From positions 7,874,001-7,938,000 of the forward strand of contig NZ_LT670819.1 in the NCBI RefSeq assembly GCF_900129855.1: 64,000 nt of DNA, in the 5' to 3' direction. Position 1 is the first letter of the stretch, and each line of letters begins with the position of its first letter. This DNA comes from Streptomyces sp. 3214.6 (GTDB lineage Bacteria; Actinomycetota; Actinomycetes; Streptomycetales; Streptomycetaceae). The notes beneath the pieces are model-generated. The model was not told where the DNA came from. It made no database searches and saw only the letters and a program-made list of their open reading frames with translations. The position numbers and the translations under genes were made by a program. Below, piece by piece: positions 50,470-58,587 of the stretch.

Positions 50470-51981
50470 ATGACCGTACGGCGAGTAATGGGCATCGAGA
50501 CGGAGTACGGCATCTCCGTCCCCGGCCACCCCAACGCCAATGCCATGCTCACCTCGTCCCAGATCGTCAACGCCTACGCGGCGGCGATGCACCGGGCCCG
50601 CCGGGCCCGCTGGGACTTCGAGGAGGAGAACCCGCTGCGCGACGCACGAGGCTTCGACCTCGCCCGCGAGGCCGCCGACGCCACCCAGCTCACCGACGAG
50701 GACATCGGCCTGGCCAACGTCATCCTCACCAACGGCGCCCGCCTCTACGTCGACCACGCACACCCCGAATACAGCGCCCCCGAGGTCACCAACCCCCGCG
50801 ACGCCGTCCTCTGGGACAAGGCCGGCGAACGCATCATGGCCGAAGCCGCCGAACGCGCCGCAGCACTCCCCGGCGCCCAGCCCATCCACCTCTACAAGAA
50901 CAACACCGACAACAAGGGCGCCTCCTACGGCACACACGAGAACTACCTGATGAAGCGGGAAACCGCCTTCTCCGACATCGTGCGCCACCTCACGCCCTTC
51001 TTCGTCTCCCGCCAGGTCATCACCGGCGCCGGCCGCGTCGGCATCGGCCAGGACGGCCACGAACACGGCTTCCAGCTCAGCCAGCGCGCCGACTACTTCG
51101 AAGTCGAGGTCGGCCTCGAAACCACCCTCAAACGCCCGATCATCAACACCCGCGACGAGCCGCACGCCGACGCCGAGAAATACCGCCGCCTCCACGTGAT
51201 CATCGGCGACGCGAACCTCTCCGAGATCTCGACCTACCTGAAACTGGGCACGACCGCGCTCGTCCTGTCCATGATCGAAGACGGCTTCATCGCGGTGGAC
51301 CTGGCGGTCGACCAGCCCGTCCGCACCCTCCACCAGGTCTCCCACGACCCCACCCTCCAGCGCCTCGTCACCCTCCGCAGCGGCCGCACACTCACCGCTG
51401 TCCAACTCCAGATGGAGTACTACGAGCTCTCCCGCAAATACGTGGAGGAGCGGTACGGCGCGGACGCCGACGACCAGACCAAGGACGTCCTCACCCGCTG
51501 GGAGGACACCCTGAACCGCCTGGAGAACAACCCCATGAGCCTCGCCGGCGAACTCGACTGGGTCGCCAAACGAGAACTCATGGAGGGCTACCGCCGCCGT
51601 GACAACCTCGACTGGGACGCGGCCAAGCTCCACCTCCTCGACCTCCAGTACGCCGACGTACGGGCCGAGAAGGGCCTCTACAACCGTCTCGCGGCCCGCG
51701 GCCGCATGAAGCGCCTCCTGGACGAGAGCGAGGTCGAGAGGGCCATCACCAAGCCTCCGGAGGACACACGCGCGTACTTCCGCGGCCGCTGCCTGGAGCA
51801 GTACGCCGACGACGTCGCCGCCGCCTCCTGGGACTCGGTGATCTTCGACCTGCCGGGCCGGGACTCGCTCCAGCGCGTCCCAACCCTCGAACCGCTTCGC
51901 GGAACGCGAAATCACGTCAAGGAGCTCCTGGACCGCTGCCGCACGGCAGAAGACCTGGTCAGGGTCCTCTCGGGTGGCTGA
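50470..51981 (+). CDS. dop: Deamidase/depupylase of Pup
   Basis: A 503-residue Dop that turns the C-terminal Gln of Pup into Glu and also removes Pup from substrates. It belongs to the carboxylate-amine ligase (glutamine-synthetase-like) fold. The start TVRRVMGIETEYGISVPGHPNANAML contains the conserved MGIETEYGI. Nucleotide and metal blocks include LYVDHAHPEYSAPEV, LYKNNTDNKGASYGTHENYL and NTRDEPHADAEKYRRLHVIIGD. It is longer than PafA, its sister enzyme at 57101, as in other actinomycetes. GGAGGGCCGC precedes the ATG. pup lies 189 bp downstream after a hairpin. Confidence 0.97.
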   Translation: MTVRRVMGIETEYGISVPGHPNANAMLTSSQIVNAYAAAMHRARRARWDFEEENPLRDARGFDLAREAADATQLTDEDIGLANVILTNGARLYVDHAHPEYSAPEVTNPRDAVLWDKAGERIMAEAAERAAALPGAQPIHLYKNNTDNKGASYGTHENYLMKRETAFSDIVRHLTPFFVSRQVITGAGRVGIGQDGHEHGFQLSQRADYFEVEVGLETTLKRPIINTRDEPHADAEKYRRLHVIIGDANLSEISTYLKLGTTALVLSMIEDGFIAVDLAVDQPVRTLHQVSHDPTLQRLVTLRSGRTLTAVQLQMEYYELSRKYVEERYGADADDQTKDVLTRWEDTLNRLENNPMSLAGELDWVAKRELMEGYRRRDNLDWDAAKLHLLDLQYADVRAEKGLYNRLAARGRMKRLLDESEVERAITKPPEDTRAYFRGRCLEQYADDVAAASWDSVIFDLPGRDSLQRVPTLEPLRGTRNHVKELLDRCRTAEDLVRVLSGG

Positions 51982-52001
51982 ACGGTTATCCGGACGGAAC
52001 C

Positions 52002-52034
52002 TCCCGGACGGGGTGGAAACCCCCTCGTCCGGGA
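52002..52034 (+). terminator. Hairpin after dop
   Basis: TCCCGGACG pairs with CGTCCGGGA, and GGG/CCC extends it inward. It separates dop from the pup promoter region. Confidence 0.7.
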
Positions 52035-52094
52035 ATCATCGAGGTGGCCCCCGTACGTTGTAGCAACTGCGGGGCCGATGTCGGACCCGGCTTG

Positions 52095-52100
52095 TAGGGT
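52095..52100 (+). promoter_or_regulatory. -10 box for pup
   Basis: TAGGGT, the same hexamer as before arc, would give a leader of about 63 nt. A small hairpin TCGGCA-GGAA-TGCCGA lies in that leader (52115-52130). Confidence 0.45.
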
Positions 52101-52169
52101 CTGATCATCACCGATCGGCAGGAATGCCGACCTGTCGACCATGTCGGGCGAAAGAGCGGGGTGAGGGTT

Positions 52170-52385
52170 ATGGCGACCAAGGACACCGGCGGCGGCCAGC
52201 AGAAGGCGACACGCTCCACGGAAGAGGTCGAGGAGGCGCCCGAGGCGCAGGCCTCGGAAGACCTCAAGGAGCGCCACGAGAAGCTGAGCGACGACGTGGA
52301 CTCGGTTCTTGACGAAATTGACGATGTCCTCGAGGAGAACGCCGAGGACTTCGTTCGAAGTTTCGTTCAGAAGGGTGGCCAGTAG
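52170..52385 (+). CDS. pup: Prokaryotic ubiquitin-like protein Pup
   Basis: A 71-residue disordered protein conjugated to lysines of proteins that are sent to the proteasome. The sequence begins MATKDTGGGQQKATRSTEEV and has the Arc-binding helix region SDDVDSVLDEIDDVLEEN. It ends in VQKGGQ, so the last residue is Gln and Dop must convert it to Glu before PafA can use it. The start ATG follows GTGAGGGTT. It is followed after 32 nt by the endonuclease-VII-like gene and then by prcB and prcA, with which it may be co-transcribed. Confidence 0.98.
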   Translation: MATKDTGGGQQKATRSTEEVEEAPEAQASEDLKERHEKLSDDVDSVLDEIDDVLEENAEDFVRSFVQKGGQ

Positions 52386-52417
52386 CCTTTGAATCGAAGG
52401 CTTCGGGGGGACTGGAG

Positions 52418-53011
52418 TTGGCAAGTGAAGAGGGCGTGAAGCGTTGCTCGCGGTGTGAGGAGTCCAGGCCGCGGGCAGCCTTCGCCAGTAACAAGGCGGC
52501 CCGGGACGGGTTGCAGGCCTACTGCCGGGAGTGCTGGGCGGCTTATCACCAGGTCCGGCAACTGGCGAAGGGCAAGAACGTGCGGCCGCGGGTGGAGACG
52601 CCCGAGGGCCACAAGTTCTGCCGCAGCTGTGAGGAGATCAAGCCGCACAGTGAGTGGCACCGCAACGCCACAGCGTCCGACGGCCTTGCGACCTGTTGCA
52701 AGGCGTGCAAAGCCGTCAAGGGGCGGCGTGGGCACCTGAAGCGCCATTACGGCATGACGGAAGCCGAGCGTGACGCGATGGTCGCCTCTCAAAAGGGGCT
52801 CTGCGTGATCTGCCTGAAAGCTCCTGCCGTACATGTGGATCACTGCCACAAGACGGGTAGGGTCCGTGGCGTACTGTGCTTCAACTGCAATTCGGCCATC
52901 GGCAAGTTGGGAGATGACCCCGACATCGGTCGTCGTGCCGTTGCCTACCTGGAGGGAAACGCGTGGAAGCCAACACTCGTAGCACCGGGCGTCTACCAGC
53001 TGCCTTCCTGA
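52418..53011 (+). CDS. Endonuclease-VII-like zinc protein in the proteasome operon
   Basis: A 197-residue protein with three zinc-binding units. Two CxxC...CxxC treble-clef-like ribbons come first (CSRCEE...CRECW; CRSCEE...CKACK), each followed by an R-x-A-F/H-S-E-W type stretch. The third is CVICLK...HVDHCHKTGRVRGVLCFNCN, the HNH-like recombination endonuclease VII motif (H-x-D-H...C-x2-C) with LGDDPDI after it. It may cut or bind branched DNA. The TTG start (52418) has GGGGGG upstream; a GTG at 52435 is an alternative. Its end overlaps prcB by 49 nt, so it is embedded in the pup-prcBA unit. Its role in protein turnover is unknown. Confidence 0.8.
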   Translation: MASEEGVKRCSRCEESRPRAAFASNKAARDGLQAYCRECWAAYHQVRQLAKGKNVRPRVETPEGHKFCRSCEEIKPHSEWHRNATASDGLATCCKACKAVKGRRGHLKRHYGMTEAERDAMVASQKGLCVICLKAPAVHVDHCHKTGRVRGVLCFNCNSAIGKLGDDPDIGRRAVAYLEGNAWKPTLVAPGVYQLPS

Positions 53012-53808
53012 CGCCTGGGTCCTCGTCCTTCATGGACTTTCTCTCCGACCACCAGCCGGAGCTGCTGCCCGGCAAGCGGCAGCTGCCCCCGACGCAGGGT
53101 GTGATCGAGGCGCCGCACGGGACGACGATCGTGGCCGTCACGTTCCCTGGTGGCGTCGTGCTCGCCGGTGACCGTCGCGCGACCATGGGCAACGTCATCG
53201 CGCAGCGGGACATCGAGAAGGTGTTCCCGGCGGACGAGTACTCGGCCGTCGGTATCGCCGGCACCGCAGGTCTGGCCGTCGAGATGGTGAAGCTGTTCCA
53301 GTTGGAGCTGGAGCACTTCGAGAAGGTCGAGGGGGCCCAGCTCTCGTTGGAGGGCAAGGCGAACCGGTTGTCGACCATGATCCGTTCCAATCTGGGCATG
53401 GCCATGCAGGGTCTGGCGGTGGTGCCGTTGTTCGCGGGGTTCGACGTGGACCGGGACAGGGGCCGGATCTTCTCGTACGACGTCACGGGTGGTCGTTCCG
53501 AGGAGCACAACTTCGCTGCCACCGGCTCGGGCTCGATCTTCGCGCGTGGGGCGATGAAGAAGCTCTTCCGCAGTGACCTGTCGGAGGAGGAGGCCACGAC
53601 GCTCGTGGTGCAGGCCCTCTATGACGCGGCTGACGACGACTCGGCGACCGGTGGTCCCGATGTCGCGCGCCGGATCTACCCGATCGTCACCGTGATCACC
53701 GAGGACGGTTTCCGTCGGCTGACCGACACGGAGTCGTCGGCGATCGCCGCCTCGATCCTGGAGCGTCGTCTGGAGCAGCCGGACGGCCCGCGCGCCGCTC
53801 TGCTGTAG
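52963..53808 (+). CDS. prcB: Proteasome beta subunit
   Basis: A 281-residue precursor of the catalytic subunit of the 20S proteasome. A propeptide of 53 residues is cut off before Thr54 in APHGTTIVAVTFPGG, exposing the N-terminal nucleophile. GGVVLAGDRRATMGNVIAQRDIEKVFP holds the catalytic Asp and Lys. The protein ends VIEDGFRRLTD-like (VITEDGFRRLTDTESSAIA). The GTG at 52963 follows GGAGGGAAACGC and lies inside the endonuclease-like gene in another frame, which points to co-translation. Its partner prcA follows after 62 bp. Confidence 0.97.
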   Translation: MEANTRSTGRLPAAFLTPGSSSFMDFLSDHQPELLPGKRQLPPTQGVIEAPHGTTIVAVTFPGGVVLAGDRRATMGNVIAQRDIEKVFPADEYSAVGIAGTAGLAVEMVKLFQLELEHFEKVEGAQLSLEGKANRLSTMIRSNLGMAMQGLAVVPLFAGFDVDRDRGRIFSYDVTGGRSEEHNFAATGSGSIFARGAMKKLFRSDLSEEEATTLVVQALYDAADDDSATGGPDVARRIYPIVTVITEDGFRRLTDTESSAIAASILERRLEQPDGPRAALL

Positions 53809-53870
53809 TCGGCGGCTTCGTGCTTGTCCCAGGTGGTCCAGTGACTTCGACAGAAAGGGATGGATAACCG

Positions 53871-54614
53871 GTGTCGACGCCGTTCTATGTCTCACCCCAG
53901 CAGGCGATGGCCGACCGCGCGGAGTACGCCCGCAAGGGCATCGCGCGTGGGCGTAGCCTCGTTGTGATCCAGTATGCCGACGGCATTGTGTTCGTCGGTG
54001 AGAATCCGTCCCGTGCGCTGCACAAGTTCAGCGAGATCTATGACCGGATCGGTTTCGCGGCCGCCGGCAAGTACAACGAGTACGAGAATCTGCGGATCGG
54101 TGGTGTGCGGTATGCCGATCTTCGTGGTTACACCTATGACCGTGATGACGTGACCGCGCGTGGTCTGGCGAATGTGTACGCGCAGACGTTGGGCACGATC
54201 TTCTCTTCGGCCGGTGAGAAGCCGTACGAGGTGGAGCTTGTGGTCGCGGAGGTCGGTGAGACGCCGGACGGTGACCAGATCTATCGGTTGCCGCATGACG
54301 GGTCGATCGTGGACGAGCACGGTTCGGTGGCGGTCGGTGGTAATGCGGAGCAGATCAGCAGTTATCTGGATCAGCGTCATCAGGACGGGATGAGCCTGGC
54401 CGAGGCGCTGAAGTTGGCTGTTCAGGCGCTGTCGCGTGACACCAATGGCACGCAGCGGGAGATTCCCGCGGAGCGGCTGGAGGTGGCGGTGCTGGATCGT
54501 ACGCGGCCGCAGAAGCGTAAGTTCAAGCGGATCGTCGGTCGGCAGCTGGGTCGGTTGCTGGAGACGGACGGTGCGTCGACGGAGGCGGAGAGCTCCGATG
54601 AGGAGGAGAAGTAG
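53871..54614 (+). CDS. prcA: Proteasome alpha subunit
   Basis: A 247-residue non-catalytic outer-ring subunit of the 20S proteasome. It begins MSTPFYVSPQQAMADRAEYARKGIARGRSLVV, where the N-terminal peptides form the gate. The core has VVIQYADGIVFVGENPSRALHKFSEIYDRIGFAAAGKYNEYENLR. A disordered acidic C-terminus (ETDGASTEAESSDEEEK) is common in Streptomyces. The GTG start is preceded by GAAAGGGATGGATAACC. A GC-rich hairpin ends the unit at 54656. Confidence 0.97.
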   Translation: MSTPFYVSPQQAMADRAEYARKGIARGRSLVVIQYADGIVFVGENPSRALHKFSEIYDRIGFAAAGKYNEYENLRIGGVRYADLRGYTYDRDDVTARGLANVYAQTLGTIFSSAGEKPYEVELVVAEVGETPDGDQIYRLPHDGSIVDEHGSVAVGGNAEQISSYLDQRHQDGMSLAEALKLAVQALSRDTNGTQREIPAERLEVAVLDRTRPQKRKFKRIVGRQLGRLLETDGASTEAESSDEEEK

Positions 54615-54655
54615 GTCCCTCTCGGTGTGAGCCTGCTTCTCGCCCCACCCTTTGT

Positions 54656-54686
54656 GCGCCCCGGCCGGTTGTCCCGGCCGGGGCGC
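54656..54686. terminator. Bidirectional terminator between prcA and the lacI-type gene
   Basis: GCGCCCCGGCCGG pairs with CCGGCCGGGGCGC (13 bp, loop TTGTC). Confidence 0.85.
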
Positions 54687-54694
54687 AGGGCGTT

Positions 54695-55711
54695 TCAGGA
54701 GGGGCTTGGCGGGGCTGTGGAGGCTCGTACGACGAGGTGGACGGGGATGTCTCCGGCGTCGGGTGTGCGGCCGTCCAGGACGGCGAGGAGGGCTTTCATG
54801 CCGCGTTCACCGAAGAGTTCGGCGTCGAGGCGGACGGTGGTGAGTTCGGGGTCGAGGGCGGTGGCGAGGGCGAGGTCGTCGAGGCCGGTGACGGACATGT
54901 CGTCGGGTACGCGCAGGCCGAGGCGGCGTAGGGCCTTGTAGACGCCGGCGGCGAGTTTGTCGTCGTCGCAGATGATGGCGGTGGGGCGGGGTCCGGGGGT
55001 GGTGAGTGCTGTTTCGGCGGCGGTGCGGGCCGCGTCGATGGTGATGGGGGCGGGTGCGGTGCGCAGTGTTGTTCCGGTGACGGCGCCGATGCGTGCGGTG
55101 AGTTCGCGGGCGCGTATGTCGAAGGTCCAGGAGGGTACGTCGGCGGCGAGGTGGAGGAAGTGGCGGTGGCCGAGGTCGAGGAGGTGGTCGGCGACCTGGC
55201 GTACGCCGTCGGCGATGTCGAGGTTGACGGTGGCGGCGCCGAGGCTGCCGGTGGGGTCGCTGTCGAGCATGACGAGGGGGAGTTGGTCGCCTCGGATGGC
55301 GGTGAGGGCGTCGGCGGCCATGGAGGAGGCGAGGACGCCGTCGAGGGCGGCCTGGGCGGAGGCGAAGGGGTCGCGGGCGGGGCCGACGCCTTCGGGGGAG
55401 GGGTAGAGGACGACGCCGAAGCCGTGTTCGGCGGCTACGCGTGCTGCGCCGGTGTAGACGCCTGCGAAGAATTCGGTGGTGAGGGCCGGGACCACGAGGA
55501 GGACGGTGCGGGTGTGGCCGAGGCGGAGGTTGCGGGCGGCGAGGTTGGGGCGGTAGCCGAGTTCGCGGGCGGCGTGGCGTACGCGTTCGGCGGTGGTTTC
55601 GGAGACGCGGCCGCGCCATTTGTCGCCGAGTACGAGGGAGACGGCGGCTTGGGAGACTCCTGCGGCTTGGGCGACGTCGCGGCTCGTGGGGCGCGTGCTA
55701 CCTCGTGCCAC
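54695..55711 (-). CDS. LacI-family transcriptional regulator
   Basis: A 338-residue LacI/GalR regulator. The helix-turn-helix is PTSRDVAQAAGVSQAAVSLVLGDKWRGRVSE, with the hinge helix at RVRHAARELGYRPNLAARNLR. The periplasmic-binding-protein-like domain runs from TRTVLLVVPALTTEFFAGVYTGA to the C-terminus, with LVMLDSDP, AIICDDDKLAAGVYKALRRLG and VTGLDDLALATALDPELTTVR. The GTG at 55711 has AAGGAG 10 nt upstream, and MARGSTRP-type N-termini are usual; an ATG at 55753 would add a basic stretch. Its effector is unknown. It diverges from an MFS transporter gene, with two TACGTA motifs between them. Confidence 0.92.
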   Translation of the reverse strand: MARGSTRPTSRDVAQAAGVSQAAVSLVLGDKWRGRVSETTAERVRHAARELGYRPNLAARNLRLGHTRTVLLVVPALTTEFFAGVYTGAARVAAEHGFGVVLYPSPEGVGPARDPFASAQAALDGVLASSMAADALTAIRGDQLPLVMLDSDPTGSLGAATVNLDIADGVRQVADHLLDLGHRHFLHLAADVPSWTFDIRARELTARIGAVTGTTLRTAPAPITIDAARTAAETALTTPGPRPTAIICDDDKLAAGVYKALRRLGLRVPDDMSVTGLDDLALATALDPELTTVRLDAELFGERGMKALLAVLDGRTPDAGDIPVHLVVRASTAPPSPS

Positions 55712-55755
55712 TGTGGGCCTGCTCCTTCGTCTGGACTGGTGAACAGCGCACATGG

Positions 55756-55782
55756 TACGTATGACAAGAGGCGTTATACGTA
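55756..55782. promoter_or_regulatory. Two TACGTA motifs between lacI-type and MFS genes
   Basis: TACGTA occurs at 55756-55761 and 55777-55782, 21 bp apart (two helical turns), in ACATGGTACGTATGAC and GTTATACGTAAAAC. They are the best operator candidates for the LacI-type protein. Confidence 0.5.
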
Positions 55783-55831
55783 AAACTTCGAGGTGGCTCA
55801 CCGCCTCGGGCGAGCCGACGGAGGCGGGACA

Positions 55832-57091
55832 TTGGCCGCGGGATACCTGGAGATCCTCAGGGCGAAGCACGCCGCCCGGCTGCTGACGGGCACGCTGGTG
55901 GGCCGGCTGCCCAACGCCACCGCCGCGATCGCGATCGTGCTGTTCGTGCGCGCGCAGGGCGGTACGTACAGCCTGGCGGGGGCGCTGGCGGCGGTGTACG
56001 GCGTGGCGAACGCGGTCGGGCAGCCGTTGTTGGGGCGGCTGGTGGATCTGCACGGTCAGCCGCGGGTGCAGTTGCCGGCGGCGCTGGCTTCGGCGCTGGC
56101 GATGGCGGTCTTCGCGTTCGCCGGTACGGACCCGTTGCCGCTGGCGTACGGGGCGGTGGCGGCCGCGGGGCTGTTCACGCCGCCTCTGGAGGGCGGTCTG
56201 CGGGCACTGTGGCCGGCGGTGCTGCGGCGTGAGGACCAGGTGCACACGGCGTATGCGATGGACGCGGTGGCGCAGGAGGTGATGTTCACGGTCGGCCCGC
56301 TGCTGGTGACGCTGTGCGTGTCGCTGTGGTCGGAGCAGGCGGCGCTGCTGGTGCTGAACGTGGCGGGGGTGCTGGGGGCGCTGTGGGTGGTGGTGTCGCC
56401 GCCGTCGCGTGCGTGGCGGTCGGGGCCGCGTGAGGCGCACTGGCTGGGTGCGCTGCGCTCGCCCGGTCTGCTGGCGCTGCTGGCGGCGTTCCTGTTCGTC
56501 GGTTTGGCGCTCGGTTCCATCACGGTGGCGTCGGTGCCGTATGCGGACGACCACGGCGGTGACGCGGTGTACGGCTGGTTGATGGCGGCGCTGGGTCTGG
56601 GGGCTCTCGTCGGCGGTATGGCGTACGGGGCGCGGCAGTGGGCGGGGGCGCCGGAGCGGCGACTGAGGGTGCTGGTGGCGTTTCTGGCGGTGTGTTATCT
56701 GCCGTTGATGTTGATGCCTGGTGCGGTGGCCATGGTGGGGTTGACGGCGTTGGCGGGGGTGTTCCTGGCGCCCGCGCTGGCGTGTGCGTTCGTCATCGTG
56801 GACCGGCATGCGCCGCGGGGGACGGTGACGGAGGCGTTCTCGTGGTTGGTGACGACGTTCACGGTGGGGGCGTCGGTGGGTACGGGTGTGGCGGGTCCGG
56901 TGGTGGAGGCGGGGGGCGCGTTGTGGGGGTTCGCGGTGCCGGGTGTCGCGGGGGCCGTGTCGTTGTCGGTTTTGCTGGCGACGGGGCGGGTACTCGCAGC
57001 TCCCGCCGGAAGTGGGGTTGTTGCGGCTTCGTCGGAAAATGATCCAAACCGTGCTGCCGAACCCCGTTTCAGTTCAGGGGATCGGGCGTAA
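55832..57091 (+). CDS. MFS transporter
   Basis: A 419-residue major facilitator with about 12 membrane helices. The loop LLGRLVDLHGQPRVQLPAALAS after helix 2 is the MFS motif A position, and a second half begins near RSPGLLALLAAFLFVGLALGSITVASVPY. A central Arg-rich cytoplasmic loop joins the halves. The TTG at 55832 has the strong site GGAGGCGGGACA; a GTG at 55793 would add 13 residues. It is probably an exporter controlled by the neighbouring LacI-type protein. It lies inside the Pup-proteasome region but shows no sequence link to it. The pafA promoter overlaps its stop codon. Confidence 0.88.
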   Translation: MAAGYLEILRAKHAARLLTGTLVGRLPNATAAIAIVLFVRAQGGTYSLAGALAAVYGVANAVGQPLLGRLVDLHGQPRVQLPAALASALAMAVFAFAGTDPLPLAYGAVAAAGLFTPPLEGGLRALWPAVLRREDQVHTAYAMDAVAQEVMFTVGPLLVTLCVSLWSEQAALLVLNVAGVLGALWVVVSPPSRAWRSGPREAHWLGALRSPGLLALLAAFLFVGLALGSITVASVPYADDHGGDAVYGWLMAALGLGALVGGMAYGARQWAGAPERRLRVLVAFLAVCYLPLMLMPGAVAMVGLTALAGVFLAPALACAFVIVDRHAPRGTVTEAFSWLVTTFTVGASVGTGVAGPVVEAGGALWGFAVPGVAGAVSLSVLLATGRVLAAPAGSGVVAASSENDPNRAAEPRFSSGDRA

Positions 57092-57094
57092 TGT
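57089..57094 (+). promoter_or_regulatory. -10 box of the pafA promoter (candidate leaderless)
   Basis: TAATGT, 6 nt before the pafA ATG at 57101, overlaps the MFS stop codon. TTTCAG (57066-57071) is a -35 candidate at 17 nt. Confidence 0.55.
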
Positions 57095-57100
57095 TCAGTC

Positions 57101-58462
57101 ATGGACCGCCGCATTTTCGGGCTGGAGAACGAGTACGGCGTCACATGTACGTTCAGGGGACAGCGTCGGCTGTCTCCCGACGAGGTGGCGCGGTACCTCT
57201 TCCGCCGTGTCGTGTCATGGGGCCGAAGCAGCAATGTCTTTCTGCGGAACGGCGCCCGCCTCTATCTCGACGTGGGTTCGCATCCGGAATACGCGACACC
57301 GGAATGTGACAACGTGACCGAGTTGGTCACCCACGACAAAGCGGGCGAGCGCATTCTCGAAGGACTCCTGGTGGACGCGGAGCGACGCCTGCACGAGGAA
57401 GGAATCGCGGGCGACGTCTACCTCTTCAAGAACAACACGGACTCGGCGGGCAACTCTTATGGTTGCCACGAGAACTACCTGGTGGCCCGGCACGGGGAGT
57501 TCTCCCGGCTCGCGGACATCCTGATCCCGTTCCTGGTGACCCGGCAGCTGCTGTGCGGCGCGGGCAAGGTGCTGCAGACGCCCCGTGGGGCGGTCTACTG
57601 CGTCAGCCAGCGGGCCGAGCACATCTGGGAGGGCGTCTCCTCGGCGACGACGCGCTCGCGGCCCATCATCAACACGCGTGACGAGCCGCACGCGGACGCC
57701 GAGCGGTATCGCCGGCTGCATGTGATCGTGGGCGACTCGAACATGTCCGAGACGACCATGCTGCTGAAGGTCGGTGCGACCGATCTGGTGCTGCGCATGA
57801 TCGAGGCGGGCACGGTGATGCGGGATCTGACGCTGGAGAACCCGATCCGGGCGATCCGTGAGGTCAGTCACGACATCACGGGCCGGCGCAAGGTGCGGCT
57901 GGCCAGCGGGCGTGAGGCCTCCGCGCTGGAGGTGCAGCGCGAGTACTACGAGAAGGCCGTGGACTTCGTCGAGCGTCGCGGTATCCGTACCGGCACCGTC
58001 GACCAGGTCCTGGAGCTGTGGGGCCGCACGCTGGACTCGATCGAGGCGGAGGACCTGGACCGGATCGGCACCGAGATCGACTGGGTGATGAAGTACCAGC
58101 TCATCGAGCGGTACCGGGCCAAGCACAATATGACGATGTCGCATCCGCGGGTGGCGCAGATAGACCTCGCCTACCACGACATCCACCGTCGTCGTGGTCT
58201 GTATTACCTGTTGGAGCGCAAGGGGCAAGCGGCTCGGATCTGCAACGACTTGAAGATCTTCGAGGGCAAGTCGGTGCCGCCGCAGACCACTCGGGCGCGG
58301 TTGCGCGGCGATTTCATCCGTCGTGCGCAGGAGCAGCGGCGGGACTTCACGGTGGACTGGGTGCACCTGAAGCTCAACGACCAGGCACAGCGCACCGTGT
58401 TGTGCAAGGACCCGTTCCGGTCGGTGGACGACCGGGTGGAGAAGCTGATCGCCGGCATGTGA
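57101..58462 (+). CDS. pafA: Pup-protein ligase
   Basis: A 453-residue carboxylate-amine ligase that links the C-terminal Glu of deamidated Pup to substrate lysines. It starts MDRRIFGLENEYGVTCTFRGQ, with the GLENEYGV motif that sets it apart from Dop (MGIETEYG). Shared blocks are NGARLYLDVGSHPEYATPECDN, YLFKNNTDSAGNSYGCHENYL and INTRDEPHADAERYRRLHVIVGD. The ATG appears to begin the transcript. Two FKBP genes and pafBC follow in the same direction. Confidence 0.97.
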   Translation: MDRRIFGLENEYGVTCTFRGQRRLSPDEVARYLFRRVVSWGRSSNVFLRNGARLYLDVGSHPEYATPECDNVTELVTHDKAGERILEGLLVDAERRLHEEGIAGDVYLFKNNTDSAGNSYGCHENYLVARHGEFSRLADILIPFLVTRQLLCGAGKVLQTPRGAVYCVSQRAEHIWEGVSSATTRSRPIINTRDEPHADAERYRRLHVIVGDSNMSETTMLLKVGATDLVLRMIEAGTVMRDLTLENPIRAIREVSHDITGRRKVRLASGREASALEVQREYYEKAVDFVERRGIRTGTVDQVLELWGRTLDSIEAEDLDRIGTEIDWVMKYQLIERYRAKHNMTMSHPRVAQIDLAYHDIHRRRGLYYLLERKGQAARICNDLKIFEGKSVPPQTTRARLRGDFIRRAQEQRRDFTVDWVHLKLNDQAQRTVLCKDPFRSVDDRVEKLIAGM

Positions 58463-58469
58463 GCGAGGT

Positions 58470-58526
58470 GTTCCGCATGTGGTGCGGAACGCAACACGGG
58501 CGCCGTACGTTTCCCGTACGGCGCCC
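58470..58526 (+). terminator. Pair of hairpins after pafA
   Basis: GTTCCGCA/TGCGGAAC (58470-58490) is followed by GGGCGCCGTACG/CGTACGGCGCCC (58498-58526, 12 bp). The second is the stronger terminator. Confidence 0.8.
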
Positions 58527-58587
58527 TTCGCACGTCGTAGAGTTGCGCGCACGCCATCAGAAGATCGACCGATTACGAGGCTTCATC

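Noticed and set aside
54627..54941. Plus-strand ORFs opposite the lacI-type gene
   Set aside because: They are antisense to a gene with a clear helix-turn-helix and have no ribosome sites or domains.
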